Shown: positions 29,085-39,102, counted from the stretch's first letter. The stretch: 64,000 bases of DNA from Erwinia_E haradaeae_A (GCF_900698965.1 NZ_LR217725.1:930001-994000); one strand, 5' to 3'. The notes: generated from the letters alone by a model not told the origin. Numbers and translations: made by a program.

Positions 29085-30890
29085 ATGACTACTCAAGTAC
29101 CTGTAAAAAATATACCACCAATCGAGGCAGAACAACTATCTCATGTGCAATCTGCTACAAAAGATTGCACAGTCACCCAGCTAGCCTGGTTATCTGGCTA
29201 CTTCTGGGGGATGGTGCACCAAGAAAAAAACAATCAGTCTGCCGATCAGTTGAAGCTCACCACACCCCCAGCTGTGACAATCATCTCTGCTTCACAAACT
29301 GGCAATGCTCGGCATCTTGGTGAGCAATTGCGTACTGAGTGTTTGGCAGAAAAACTCAATGTGAATCACATCCATGCTGGTGATTATAAGTTTAAACATA
29401 TCAGCCGCGAAAAAATATTAATTTTAATTACATGCACGCAGGGAAATGGTGAGCCTCCAGAAGAAGCGGTCGCATTATATAGATTTTTGATGTCAAAAAA
29501 AGCACCTGCCATGAACTCTATTGCATTCGCGGTATTTGGATTAGGCGATAGCTCCTATGAGCTCTTTAGTCAAGCTGGTAAAGATTTTGATAAAATACTA
29601 GCTGAATTAGGAGCTCAGCGTCTTCTTGATCGCGTAGATGCCGATGTCGAGTATTCTGATCAGGCCCATACATGGTTCATTAAGCTTATTACAATATTAA
29701 AAAAACGAGTTCTTCTTGCTTCTTGCCAGATGGATCACGCGATCACAGATCAGATCAACACAATTAGCTGTATGACTTATACTAAAAATCAGCCACTCAA
29801 AGCGCGCTTATTAGTTAATCAAAAAATTACCGGAAGAGGATCACAGAAGGACGTACGCCATATTGAAATCGACCTTATGCATTCTAACTTACGCTATGAA
29901 CCCGGCGATGCCCTTGGTGTATGGTTTGAAAATGACACCGCATTAGTACAAGAATTACTAGCGCTATTATCGTTGACAGGGCAAGAGCCGGTTCTAGTAA
30001 AAGGAAATAATCTGCCTATCTCAGAAGCGCTTCAGAAGCATTTTGAACTAACCGTTAATACTCCAAAAATAGTTGAAAGCTATGCTAGGCTTTCACACAG
30101 TGATTATTTATTGACACAAATTAACAATAAAGACGCATCATTACAAAAGTATGCACAAAAAACACCTATTGTTGATATGATTCGATCTTCTAAAAGTCAG
30201 ATAAGCGCAGAAGCCTTGATCAGTATACTACGTCCATGTACTCCGAGACTATACTCTATCGCATCTTCACAAGCAGAAAATATAAATGAAGTGCATATTA
30301 CTGTCAGCGTCGTGCGCTTTCGAGTAGATGGACGCGATAGAGCTGGTGGCGCTTCTAGTTATTTAGCAGATCATGTAGGGATAGGCGATGAAGTGCGTAT
30401 TTTTATTGAGACAAATGATAATTTTCGCTTACCAAAGAACTCATCTACACCAATAGTTATGATTGGCGCCGGAACTGGTATTGCACCATTTCGAGCCTTT
30501 ATGCAACAACGTGAATGCGAAAAAGCAACCGGGAAAAACTGGCTATTCTTTGGTAACCCATGCTTTACAGAAGATTTTCTTTATCAAGTAGAATGGCAAC
30601 GATATATCAAAGACGGGTTACTAACTCGTATAGATTTATCTTGGTCACGCGACCAAAACCAAAAAATTTATGTTCAAGACAAAATCCGCGCTAATGGGCG
30701 AGAACTATGGAGCTGGATTGAAGAAGGTGCTCATCTTTATGTATGTGGCGCCGCAAATTATATGGCAAAGGATGTAGAAAAAGCATTACTAGAAGTCATA
30801 ATAAAATTTGGCGAAATAAATGAAGCGGAGGCCAATGATTTATTAAATGATTTACGTATTCAGCACCGCTATCAGAGAGATATTTACTAA
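29085..30890 (+). CDS. cysJ: Sulfite reductase (NADPH) flavoprotein alpha subunit CysJ
   Basis: Carries electrons from NADPH through FAD and FMN to CysI for reduction of sulfite to sulfide. ATG at 29085 gives MTTQVPVKN, as in E. coli, and 601 aa (E. coli 599). Domains: flavodoxin-like FMN domain with SASQTGNARH and TQGNGEPPEEA (about 65-215), FAD domain with RLYSIASSQ and GGASSYLAD, and NADPH domain with IGAGTGIAPFRAFMQQRE, WSRDQNQKIYVQ and a C-terminal RYQRDIY. Odd: the conserved CGDAN motif reads CGAAN, losing an Asp near the nicotinamide. The stop overlaps the cysI start (TAATG). Confidence 0.96.
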   Translation: MTTQVPVKNIPPIEAEQLSHVQSATKDCTVTQLAWLSGYFWGMVHQEKNNQSADQLKLTTPPAVTIISASQTGNARHLGEQLRTECLAEKLNVNHIHAGDYKFKHISREKILILITCTQGNGEPPEEAVALYRFLMSKKAPAMNSIAFAVFGLGDSSYELFSQAGKDFDKILAELGAQRLLDRVDADVEYSDQAHTWFIKLITILKKRVLLASCQMDHAITDQINTISCMTYTKNQPLKARLLVNQKITGRGSQKDVRHIEIDLMHSNLRYEPGDALGVWFENDTALVQELLALLSLTGQEPVLVKGNNLPISEALQKHFELTVNTPKIVESYARLSHSDYLLTQINNKDASLQKYAQKTPIVDMIRSSKSQISAEALISILRPCTPRLYSIASSQAENINEVHITVSVVRFRVDGRDRAGGASSYLADHVGIGDEVRIFIETNDNFRLPKNSSTPIVMIGAGTGIAPFRAFMQQRECEKATGKNWLFFGNPCFTEDFLYQVEWQRYIKDGLLTRIDLSWSRDQNQKIYVQDKIRANGRELWSWIEEGAHLYVCGAANYMAKDVEKALLEVIIKFGEINEAEANDLLNDLRIQHRYQRDIY

Positions 30891-32605
30891 TGAGTGATAA
30901 AAAATGTAGTGGGCCTCTATTAATTCAAGGCAAGTTAGTCGATGCTGAACGTATGAAGGCAGACAGCTGTTATTTGCGTGGCAGTATTACTGAAGATTTA
31001 AATAATGGGCTAACTGGTGGCTTTAATGGTGATAATTTTTTTCTGATTCGTTTTCATGGTATGTATCAGCAAGATGATCGTGACCTCCGCGCTGAACGTG
31101 CAGAGCAAAAGCTAGATGCAAAACATGCCATGATGTTACGCTGTCGCTTACCAGGTGGTGTGATTACACCAGAGCAATGGCTAGCTATAGATAGATTTGC
31201 TGAAAAAAATACTCTGTATGGTAGTATTCGTTTAACTAATCGTCAAACTTTTCAATTTCATGGTATTTTGAAAAACAATCTGAAGTTAGCGCATAAAATT
31301 CTTAGTAACATTGGCTTAGATTCACTAGGTACCGCCAATGACGTGAATCGCAATGTGTTATGCAGCTCCAACCCAATGGAATCTGGATTGCATCAGGAAG
31401 TCTATGAGTACGCAAAAAAAATATCTGAGCATCTGTTGCCACGTACCAGAGCTTATGCTGAGATATGGCTTGATCAAAAAAGGGCCGCTACTACTGATTC
31501 CGAACCAATTTTAGGTAAGACTTACTTACCACGTAAATTTAAGACTACATTTGTAGTTCCACCACATAATGAAGTGGATCTACATGCAAACGATATGAAT
31601 TTTATTGCCATTGCTGAAAAAGGGGTCTTAGCCGGTTTTAACTTATTGGTTGGAGGTGGTCTTTCGATAGATCATAGTGACAAGACTACTTATCCTCGAA
31701 CCGCAAGTGACTTTGGTTATTTCTCTAAAAATAATACCCTTAAAGTAGCAGAGGCAGTGGTTTCTACTCAGCGTGACTGGGGCAACCGAACTAATCGTAA
31801 AAACGCTAAAACTAGATATACCTTAGAGCGTGTTGGCCTTCATGTTTTTAAATCTGAAGTAGAGCGTCGTTCGGGTGTAACTTTTCAGCCCATGCGTCAT
31901 TACGACCTCACAACTCGGGGAGATCGTTTTGGATGGGTATATGGCGCAGATTGCAAATGGAATCTAACATTATTCATTGAGAATGGTCGGATTTTAGATT
32001 ATCCAGATCGCCCTTTAAAAACTGGTGTAGCAGAGATTGCGAAAATTCATAAGGGTTTTTTTAGATTAACAGCAAATCAGAACTTAATGGTGTCAGGAGT
32101 AGCGGACACAGTAAAAGAAAAAATTGAGACAGTAGCACGATTATATGGTCTAATGGGAAACACAAGCCACCAACGTGAAAACTCAATGGCCTGTGTTTCC
32201 TTTCCGACATGTCCTTTAGCCATGGCTGAAGCAGAGCGTATCTTACCGAAATTTGTCACACATGTAGAAAACATTATGAGGAAATATGGCGTAGGGGATG
32301 AATACATCGTATTGCGTATTACCGGGTGTCCTAATGGATGCGCCCGTGCGCTTCTAGCTGAAATTGGATTAATAGGAAGATCACCCGGACGCTATAATAT
32401 GTACCTAGGTGGTAATCGCATTGGTACACGAATTCCTCGTATATATCAAAAAAATATTAGCATAGAGGATGCCCTCAAAATTCTTGATCAATTAATTTAT
32501 CAATGGTCTAATTCAAGAACAATAGATGAAGGATTTGGCGATTTTACTATTAGAACTGGCCTTATCAAGCCGATATTGGACCCAGCCCAAGATTTCTGGA
32601 AATAA
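30890..32605 (+). CDS. cysI: Sulfite reductase hemoprotein beta subunit CysI
   Basis: Six-electron reduction of sulfite to sulfide on a coupled siroheme/4Fe-4S centre. The 571 residues (E. coli 570) align end to end: FKTTFVVPPHNEVDLHANDM, GLSIDHSDKTTYPRTA, the active-site region TNRQTFQFHG and TQRDWGNRTNRKNAKTRYT, and all four cluster cysteines in FPTCPLAMAEAE (with the preceding ACVS) and TGCPNGCARA. One change from E. coli is CPNGCGRA to CPNGCARA. The ATG overlaps the cysJ stop; cysH follows after 11 nt. Siroheme would come from CysG. Confidence 0.97.
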   Translation: MSDKKCSGPLLIQGKLVDAERMKADSCYLRGSITEDLNNGLTGGFNGDNFFLIRFHGMYQQDDRDLRAERAEQKLDAKHAMMLRCRLPGGVITPEQWLAIDRFAEKNTLYGSIRLTNRQTFQFHGILKNNLKLAHKILSNIGLDSLGTANDVNRNVLCSSNPMESGLHQEVYEYAKKISEHLLPRTRAYAEIWLDQKRAATTDSEPILGKTYLPRKFKTTFVVPPHNEVDLHANDMNFIAIAEKGVLAGFNLLVGGGLSIDHSDKTTYPRTASDFGYFSKNNTLKVAEAVVSTQRDWGNRTNRKNAKTRYTLERVGLHVFKSEVERRSGVTFQPMRHYDLTTRGDRFGWVYGADCKWNLTLFIENGRILDYPDRPLKTGVAEIAKIHKGFFRLTANQNLMVSGVADTVKEKIETVARLYGLMGNTSHQRENSMACVSFPTCPLAMAEAERILPKFVTHVENIMRKYGVGDEYIVLRITGCPNGCARALLAEIGLIGRSPGRYNMYLGGNRIGTRIPRIYQKNISIEDALKILDQLIYQWSNSRTIDEGFGDFTIRTGLIKPILDPAQDFWK

Positions 32606-32616
32606 TGGAGATATAA

Positions 32617-33351
32617 GTGGGGATGCTTAACCTTATTGAGCTACGCAAGTTACCAAAACAGGAACGTGTTATAGCGCTCGAAAATATCAATCATGACTTA
32701 ACTAAGCTCTCATCTGAGGATCGTATTAATTGGGGGCTAGAGAACTTACCAGGAGAGGCAATTTTAACCTCTAGTTTTGGTATACAGTCAGTAGTTAGTA
32801 TACATCTAGTAACACAACAAAAAACTAATATATCAGTAGTCCTTACCGATACTGGTTATCTTTTTCCAGAAACCTATCAATTTATTGATCAGTTAACACA
32901 AGAGATGAAGCTAAAACTACATGTTTTTCGCTGCTTACAAAGTCCAGCTTGGCAAGAAGCACGATACGGCAAACTATGGGAGCAAGGTATAGAAGGCATT
33001 GCAAAGTATAATCAGCTGAATAAAATAGAACCTCTAAAGCGCGCGATTACAGAACTAAAAGCGCAAACCTGGTTTGCAGGTCTGCGCCGTGATCAGTCTA
33101 GTACTCGTGCAAATTTACCAATTCTAACGATTCAGCAAGGTATTTTTAAGCTTCTGCCAATTATTGACTGGGATAATCGAAAAATTTATGACTATATTAA
33201 AAAACATAACCTAAATTTCCATCCTTTATGGAAACTCGGTTATGTATCGATTGGGGATATTCACACTACACGAAAACTAGAGGCAGGCATGAGAGAAGAG
33301 GATACTCGCTTTTTTGGTCTGAAAAGAGAATGTGGTTTGCATGAAGACTAA
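32617..33351 (+). CDS. cysH: PAPS reductase CysH
   Basis: Thioredoxin-dependent reduction of PAPS to sulfite plus PAP. GTG at 32617 is preferred over ATG at 32623: it has GGAG 6 nt upstream and yields exactly 244 aa with MGMLNL aligned to MSKLDL of E. coli. Motifs: PP-loop-like SSFGIQSVVS, TDTGYLFPETY, WFAGLRRDQSSTRANLP and the catalytic Cys in KRECGLHE (C239). The absence of the extra Cys-Cys cluster pairs marks it as the PAPS rather than APS type, matching the presence of CysC. Last gene of cysJIH. Confidence 0.97.
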   Translation: MGMLNLIELRKLPKQERVIALENINHDLTKLSSEDRINWGLENLPGEAILTSSFGIQSVVSIHLVTQQKTNISVVLTDTGYLFPETYQFIDQLTQEMKLKLHVFRCLQSPAWQEARYGKLWEQGIEGIAKYNQLNKIEPLKRAITELKAQTWFAGLRRDQSSTRANLPILTIQQGIFKLLPIIDWDNRKIYDYIKKHNLNFHPLWKLGYVSIGDIHTTRKLEAGMREEDTRFFGLKRECGLHED

Positions 33352-34313
33352 CAATTGATTCACGATGATTTCCGCAGTCTCACTGCATCATATGTTCATT
33401 ATAGTCTTTAGTACACTATACTGATACTTAGAAAGTAATATATGCTCTATATACAGCCACCTCATATGGTTAGGTGTTTGTCTAGATCAATACCAAAAAC
33501 TAGGTAATACTGTATGTATGTCACACTGTGTGTATGTCACACTGTGTGTATGTCACAATTACTGAAAAATACAAAGAAAAAATCTAATAATCTATCACAC
33601 ACTTTAATCTTAGCGTGTACTCAATATATAAACATATATAATACATATGTAACATTTAATACTTGAGAAAATCACCGTACCGGTATTATAAAAGCGAATA
33701 CTATATTTTAGTACAGATCCACGATTTATTTCGATAGAAAATCATGGGGCACTAAAATTCACTCAATAAAAATGCTAAAAGTGTAAATACAAGGCAATAT
33801 CTAAGAGATATGATCAGCACACCAATATCAGTGTTACTGATACTCATATATCATGATTCAAACCTTATGGGATATTTAGAATAGATATAGGCTATTAAAC
33901 GAATATGTACTTCCTATAATTCAGATTAATAATCTTATTAGTCAAACTAAATTTAGGTGAAAAGCTAATTGCCCTATGATTATGTCATGCACAATGCATA
34001 TCCCAAAGAGGATATGCAGATAAGCTTTTCTATATTTTGATGGGTTTTAATCTAGAGATCCTCGAGTATCATGCAATAATCTTAACAAGATTAACCATTA
34101 TGCTATCAGATAGAATGACTGCCTAAGCGATGAGTTTACTATATTTGATATCTTAATAGAACTCAAAACTCTATTAAGATCAAAAACAAAGTACTCACTG
34201 TTACTGCATTGTGTTAAACTTGTTTTGTAAAACTTATTTCAAGTGGTAGTTTTGTTACGCTTCAGGATAGCACATATACTCCTGTATAAGCTTCTGTTAC
34301 TATGAAGGTTCAT
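33352..34313. other. Non-coding spacer cysH-cysG
   Basis: No gene supported in 0.96 kb. In E. coli this interval between cysH and cysD holds iap and a CRISPR-Cas locus; neither is visible. It contains a short 16-nt tandem repeat (33515-33557) and an 11-bp hairpin (arms 34150-34160 and 34170-34180) upstream of cysG. Confidence 0.55.
33515..33557. repeat. 16-nt tandem repeat, 2.7 copies
   Basis: TGTATGTCACACTGTG occurs at 33515-33530 and 33531-33546, then the first 11 bases again to 33557. There is no spacer between copies, so it is not a CRISPR. Confidence 0.93.
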
Positions 34314-35702
34314 GTGGATTATTTACCTATTTTTGCTAACTTAAGACACAAGCCAGTACTAGTGGTAGGCGGTGGTAAAACAGCAGCACGAAAAATTCAA
34401 CTACTGATTAGAGCCGGTGCACATATACAGGTAGTTTCTTACGAATTATCTAAAGCACTGTCAGATATGTTAGCAACAAACAACATTCAATGGATCGCAA
34501 AGATTTATCATCCTAAACAGCTTGCACAAGTTTTTCTAGTAATTGCTGCCACGAATAATTCTCAACTAAATAGCAGAATATATAAAGATGCTACCGATAG
34601 ATATCTACTAGCTAATGTAGTTGATGAACTACCAAACTGTTCATTTATTTTTCCTTCTATTATTGACCGATCTCCAGTGGTTATAGCCATTTCATCCAGT
34701 GGCACGGCTCCTGTATTATCACGACTATTACGTGAAAAAATCGAATCTTTACTACCAGCTCATCTAGGACAGATGGCCAAGATAGCAAACCAGTGGCGTA
34801 GTAAAGTTAAAGCGCGTTTTTATATACTGTCAGATCGTCGTCGTTTCTGGGATAAGGCGTTTAACGGCTTATTCTCTAGTCACATAGCCTCGGGAAACAT
34901 AGACGAGGCTAAACGCGTATTAGATCGCCAGTTAAGCGAGATAAACGTATCACTAGGCGAAATCATTCTTGTAGGTGCAGGTCCAGGTAGTAGCGGACTA
35001 CTGACTTTGCGTGGATTACAGGTAATGCAGCTCGCTGATGTGTTGTTATATGACTATTTAGTAAGTGATGAAATCTTAAACTTGGGTCGACGAGATGCTG
35101 AGCGCATCTGCGTAGGTAAACGTGCTAACGCTCATAGTGTTTCACAAAAAGATATTAACAACATGCTTGTAAAACTAGCTAAACAAGGTAAACGAGTAGT
35201 TCGTTTAAAAGGTGGGGACCCACTAATCTTTGGTCGTGGCGGTGAAGAACTACAGGCAGCAGCATCAGCTGGAGTTCCATTTCAAGTTGTGCCTGGTATA
35301 ACTGCGGCGGTTGGTGTTACTGCATATGCCGGTATTCCATTAACACATCGAGACTATGCACAAAGCGTTTTATTTGTCACCGGACATTGCCGAAAAAATG
35401 GTACAGTTATAGACTGGTCGGCGCTATCCCAATCTGATCAGACATTAGTAATTTATATGGGATCTATAGCTTCAGAGGAGATTACTCACCAATTAATAAC
35501 ACATGGTCGCGATCTAACAACACCCGTAGCTGTTATTAGTCGTGGCACATATCAAGACCAACAGGTTCAAACCGGAATACTACAAAACCTATTCGAACTC
35601 ACACGACATACCCCCGCCCCGACATTATTAGTTATAGGCACGGTAGTCAATCTGCATCAACAACTAGCATGGTATCAGAATTCCAAGAAAATACATGGAT
35701 AA
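34314..35702 (+). CDS. cysG: Siroheme synthase CysG
   Basis: A trifunctional enzyme that makes siroheme for CysI from uroporphyrinogen III: methylation by the C-terminal SUMT domain, then NAD-dependent oxidation and ferrochelation by the N-terminal domain. I prefer GTG at 34314 because it gives VDYLPIF aligned with MDHLPIF of E. coli and has GAAGG 5 nt upstream; ATG at 34302 would add four residues. About 462 aa (E. coli 457). N-terminal domain: VVGGGKTAARK (NAD site), NVVDELPNCSF with the catalytic Asp, SSSGTAPV. SUMT domain: LVGAGPGSSGLLTLRG, VRLKGGDPLIFGRGGEE, PGITAAVGV. cysD follows after 37 nt, consistent with a cysGDNC operon. Confidence 0.96.
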   Translation: MDYLPIFANLRHKPVLVVGGGKTAARKIQLLIRAGAHIQVVSYELSKALSDMLATNNIQWIAKIYHPKQLAQVFLVIAATNNSQLNSRIYKDATDRYLLANVVDELPNCSFIFPSIIDRSPVVIAISSSGTAPVLSRLLREKIESLLPAHLGQMAKIANQWRSKVKARFYILSDRRRFWDKAFNGLFSSHIASGNIDEAKRVLDRQLSEINVSLGEIILVGAGPGSSGLLTLRGLQVMQLADVLLYDYLVSDEILNLGRRDAERICVGKRANAHSVSQKDINNMLVKLAKQGKRVVRLKGGDPLIFGRGGEELQAAASAGVPFQVVPGITAAVGVTAYAGIPLTHRDYAQSVLFVTGHCRKNGTVIDWSALSQSDQTLVIYMGSIASEEITHQLITHGRDLTTPVAVISRGTYQDQQVQTGILQNLFELTRHTPAPTLLVIGTVVNLHQQLAWYQNSKKIHG

Positions 35703-35739
35703 CGGCTCTAGATATTCTAGCTTTTCTTAAGGACATATT

Positions 35740-36648
35740 ATGGATTCCAAAAAACTAACCTATTTACGCCAACTGGAGGCGGAAAGTATTTATATTATCC
35801 GCGAGGTTACAGCAGAATTCGCTAATCCAGTTATGCTATATTCTATTGGGAAGGACTCATCAGTTATGTTGCATTTAGCGCGTAAAGCCTTCTACCCAGG
35901 TACCATATCATTTCCTCTTTTACATGTCGATACTGGATGGAAATTTCATGAAATGTACGAATTTCGTGATCGTACTATCAAAAGCCTTGGCATAGAACTA
36001 TTAGTTTATCGCAACCCACAAGGTGATAAGATAGGCATTAATCCATTTGAACATAGTAGTGCACAATATACGGATATTATGAAAACTGACGGCCTTAAGC
36101 AAGCTCTAGATAAATACGGCTTTGATGCCGCTTTTGGCGGGGCCCGTCGCGATGAAGAAAAATCACGTGCTAAAGAACGGATCTATTCGTTCCGAGATCG
36201 TTTTCATCGTTGGGATCCTAAAAACCAGCGCCCAGAGTTATGGCATAACTATAATGGAATTATTAATCAAGGTGAAAGTATTCGTGTATTTCCGCTTTCT
36301 AACTGGACTGAAATAGACATTTGGGAGTATATTTTTCTAGAAAATATCGAAATTGTTCCATTATATCTCGCAGCTATTCGTCCAGTTCTAAAACGTAACG
36401 GGATAATCATAGTTATCAATGATAACCGAATAAACTTAAAGCCTGGCGAAATTATTGAAAAACGCATGGTACGATTTCGCACTCTTGGCTGTTGGCCGCT
36501 AACTGGAGCAGTAGAGTCAACAGCAAATACAGTACCTGCTATCATCTCAGAAATGCTGCTCAGTACAAGTAGTGAGCGCACAGGTCGCATGATAGACCAC
36601 GATCAAACCAGCTCTATGGAACTAAAAAAACGACAGGGTTATTTCTAA
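35740..36648 (+). CDS. cysD: Sulfate adenylyltransferase subunit 2 CysD
   Basis: The catalytic subunit of ATP sulfurylase, forming APS from sulfate and ATP with CysN. At 302 aa it has exactly the length of E. coli CysD and is very similar: PP-loop SIGKDSSVMLHLA, LHVDTGWKF, FGGARRDEEKSRAKER, RFHRWDPKNQRPELW, LGCWPLTGAVES and the C-terminus MELKKRQGYF. AAGGAC lies upstream of the ATG. cysN begins 9 nt after the stop. Confidence 0.98.
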   Translation: MDSKKLTYLRQLEAESIYIIREVTAEFANPVMLYSIGKDSSVMLHLARKAFYPGTISFPLLHVDTGWKFHEMYEFRDRTIKSLGIELLVYRNPQGDKIGINPFEHSSAQYTDIMKTDGLKQALDKYGFDAAFGGARRDEEKSRAKERIYSFRDRFHRWDPKNQRPELWHNYNGIINQGESIRVFPLSNWTEIDIWEYIFLENIEIVPLYLAAIRPVLKRNGIIIVINDNRINLKPGEIIEKRMVRFRTLGCWPLTGAVESTANTVPAIISEMLLSTSSERTGRMIDHDQTSSMELKKRQGYF

Positions 36649-36657
36649 GGAGCTTTT

Positions 36658-38082
36658 ATGACCACTCTTGTTACAACAGATAACCTCGATTCAAAAAATT
36701 TAAAAACATACGCACATAAAGAGAAAAAGCAAGGCCTGTTACGATTTCTTACGTGTGGTAGTGTAGATGACGGTAAAAGTACACTGATTGGTCGATTATT
36801 GCACGATACCAAACAGGTTTATGACGATCAGCTAATATCATTAGCAAATGACAGCAAGCGTCATGGATCGCAAGGAGACAAACTAGATTTGGCCTTTTTG
36901 GTAGATGGATTGCAGGCTGAACGTGAACAAGGCATTACCATTGACGTCGCATATCGCTATTTTTCTACTAATCGTCGTAAATTTATTATCGCTGACACAC
37001 CAGGGCATGAACAATATACTCGAAATATGGCAACTGGAGCTTCTACATGTGATTTAGCTATTTTACTCATTGATGCACGAAAAGGTATTTTACAGCAAAC
37101 TCGCCGACATAGCTTAATTGCTACACTTTTAGGACTAAAACACTTAATCGTAGCCATTAATAAAATGGATTTAGTAAACTACAGACAAGATATTTTTCAA
37201 GCTATTCAGAGGGATTTTCTCGATTTTTTAACCCAGCTTCCTTATATTGTTAATGTTCATTGTATACCTATATCTGCTTTAGAAGGAATAAATGTCACTG
37301 GAGCAGCTGGTCAAATCCCTTGGTATAAAGGCTCAACTCTTTTAGATCTACTAGAGACTATTGAAGTAAATTCTGGAATTGTAAAACAACCTATGCGATT
37401 TCCAGTGCAATATATTAATCGTCCAAATTTCGAGTTTCGTGGTTACTCCGGTACGCTATCTTCTGGGGTTTTAAAAGTAGGACAATTAATAAAAGCAATG
37501 CCAAGCGGTATAAAATCAAACATATCTCGCATCATAACATTTGATGGTGATTTCAACCATGCTATTGCTGGAGAAGCAATCACAGTAGTACTGCAGGATG
37601 AAATTGATATTAGCCGAGGAGATATTCTGATAGATGCAGAAGATACATTAATACCGGTCCGATCTGCTAGTATAGATATAGTTTGGATGGCAGACAATCC
37701 CCTTACTCCAGGCGACATCTTTAATATAAAAATTGCTAATAAACTCACCTCAATACGTATTGATAAAATTCTCTACCAAATCAATATTCATGACTTAACA
37801 CAGTATGCCAGCAAAGAGCTGCCACTCAACGCAATAGGTCGCGTAGATGTTATATTTAACGAAATGCTTTCAGTTGATCCTTATGAAAAAAATCAAGTAA
37901 CTGGATCAATGATCATTATTGATCGCCTCAGTAACGCTACTGTCGGTGCTGGAATGATACGTCAGGCATTATCAGACCCTATGGCCGATTATAGAATCAA
38001 TCATCATTCTTTCGAGATAGAGCTAAATGCTCTTATACGTCGTCACTTCCCACATTGGGGTGCATCTAATATTATAAAATAG
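36658..38082 (+). CDS. cysN: Sulfate adenylyltransferase subunit 1 CysN (GTPase)
   Basis: An EF-Tu-like GTPase whose GTP hydrolysis drives APS formation by CysD. 474 aa (E. coli 475). G-box motifs are all present: GSVDDGKST (G1), ERGITIDV-type switch as EQGITIDVAYRY (G2), DTPGHEQYTRNM (G3), NKMDLV (G4) and SALEG (G5), followed by two beta-barrel domains. AAGGAG lies 5 nt before the ATG. It sits 9 nt after cysD and 7 nt before cysC. Confidence 0.98.
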   Translation: MTTLVTTDNLDSKNLKTYAHKEKKQGLLRFLTCGSVDDGKSTLIGRLLHDTKQVYDDQLISLANDSKRHGSQGDKLDLAFLVDGLQAEREQGITIDVAYRYFSTNRRKFIIADTPGHEQYTRNMATGASTCDLAILLIDARKGILQQTRRHSLIATLLGLKHLIVAINKMDLVNYRQDIFQAIQRDFLDFLTQLPYIVNVHCIPISALEGINVTGAAGQIPWYKGSTLLDLLETIEVNSGIVKQPMRFPVQYINRPNFEFRGYSGTLSSGVLKVGQLIKAMPSGIKSNISRIITFDGDFNHAIAGEAITVVLQDEIDISRGDILIDAEDTLIPVRSASIDIVWMADNPLTPGDIFNIKIANKLTSIRIDKILYQINIHDLTQYASKELPLNAIGRVDVIFNEMLSVDPYEKNQVTGSMIIIDRLSNATVGAGMIRQALSDPMADYRINHHSFEIELNALIRRHFPHWGASNIIK

Positions 38083-38089
38083 GCACAAT

Positions 38090-38695
38090 ATGATTCAGGA
38101 TCATCAGAATATAGTATGGCATAATCATCTAATTACTCGAAAATCGCGCGAAAAACTGCATGGTCATCAAGGTATCGTGTTGTGGTTTACTGGCTTATCC
38201 GGTTCTGGCAAATCTACCATAGCCGGATCAGTTGAAGAAAAGCTTCACCAGCTGCATGTAAGTAGCTATTTGCTTGATGGAGATAATTTAAGACATGGTT
38301 TATGTAGAGACCTCGGGTTTGACAAGCCAGATCGCTACGAAAATATCCGAAGAGTTGGCGAAGTTGCAAGACTCATGGCAGATGCTGGCTTGATTGTCCT
38401 TACTGCACTGATTTCCCCTTATCGTGCTGAACGTCAGATGGTACGTGAGATGTTAACTCCAGGACGATTCGTCGAAATTTTTATCGATACACCTTTTGCG
38501 ATATGTGAGGCGCGTGATCCAAAAGGTTTGTATCAAAAAGCGCGTAGCGGAGAATTGCGTTGCTTTACTGGTGTTAATTCAGAGTATCAAACTCCATTGC
38601 ATCCTGATATTCGGCTAAATGGTGAATATAAGGTCTCATATTTAACTAATCAGGTATTAGAATTTTTACGTTTAAAGAATATTTTTACAGCTTAA
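38090..38695 (+). CDS. cysC: Adenylylsulfate kinase CysC
   Basis: Phosphorylates APS to PAPS, the substrate of CysH. 201 aa, the same length as E. coli CysC. Motifs: Walker A GLSGSGKST, DGDNLRHGLCRDLGF, RRVGEVARLMADAG and the phospho-acceptor Ser in ISPYRAER (E. coli has ISPHRAER), EIFIDTP and CEARDPKGLYQKAR. Last gene of cysGDNC; ftsB follows after 188 nt. Confidence 0.97.
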   Translation: MIQDHQNIVWHNHLITRKSREKLHGHQGIVLWFTGLSGSGKSTIAGSVEEKLHQLHVSSYLLDGDNLRHGLCRDLGFDKPDRYENIRRVGEVARLMADAGLIVLTALISPYRAERQMVREMLTPGRFVEIFIDTPFAICEARDPKGLYQKARSGELRCFTGVNSEYQTPLHPDIRLNGEYKVSYLTNQVLEFLRLKNIFTA

Positions 38696-38883
38696 AAAAT
38701 AGTGAGCCTGTATTTCTTCTCTTAAGTAATCCGAGTAAGATAATTGTTATCATCTCCGTGATGCTTAAATTATATACCACCTAGAACGCAGAGTACCAAA
38801 AACGTTTAATATTATTTATCTTTATGATCTCAAAAGATAGTAGAAGCACTATAATATAGAAAAATTTTTAACAGAGAGGACTT

Positions 38884-39102
38884 GTGGGTAAATTGATATT
38901 ATTATTACTAATTCTTTTAAGTTGGTTGCAATATTCTCTTTGGTTAGGCAAGAACGGGATAAATAGTTTTCGTAATATCAGTACCGATCTAAAGCTTCAG
39001 AAAAAATATAATTCCATTCTTAAAGAGAGAAATGAAAAACTCTTGTCAAAAATTAATGATTTAAATAATCCTGAAAAAATTCTTGAAGGTAGAGATCACT
39101 GA
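38884..39102 (+). CDS. ftsB: Cell division protein FtsB, truncated
   Basis: A bitopic inner-membrane protein of the FtsQBL divisome complex. GTG start with AGAGAGGA upstream, as MGKLILLLL aligned to MGKLTLLLL. It has one membrane segment (about 3-20), then the periplasmic coiled coil (about 28-63). The product is 72 aa against 103 in E. coli: a TGA interrupts it just after the EGR that aligns with EER. The frame beyond the stop still shows FY at the position aligned with the conserved FYRLV, so a nonsense mutation is likelier than a frameshift. The missing tail carries FtsQ contacts. Position before ispD-ispF is as in E. coli. Confidence 0.88.
   Translation: MGKLILLLLILLSWLQYSLWLGKNGINSFRNISTDLKLQKKYNSILKERNEKLLSKINDLNNPEKILEGRDH

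Noticed and set aside
33515..33557. Possible CRISPR between cysH and cysG, where E. coli has one
   Set aside because: The 16-nt units are contiguous without spacers, there are under three copies, and no cas gene is near.
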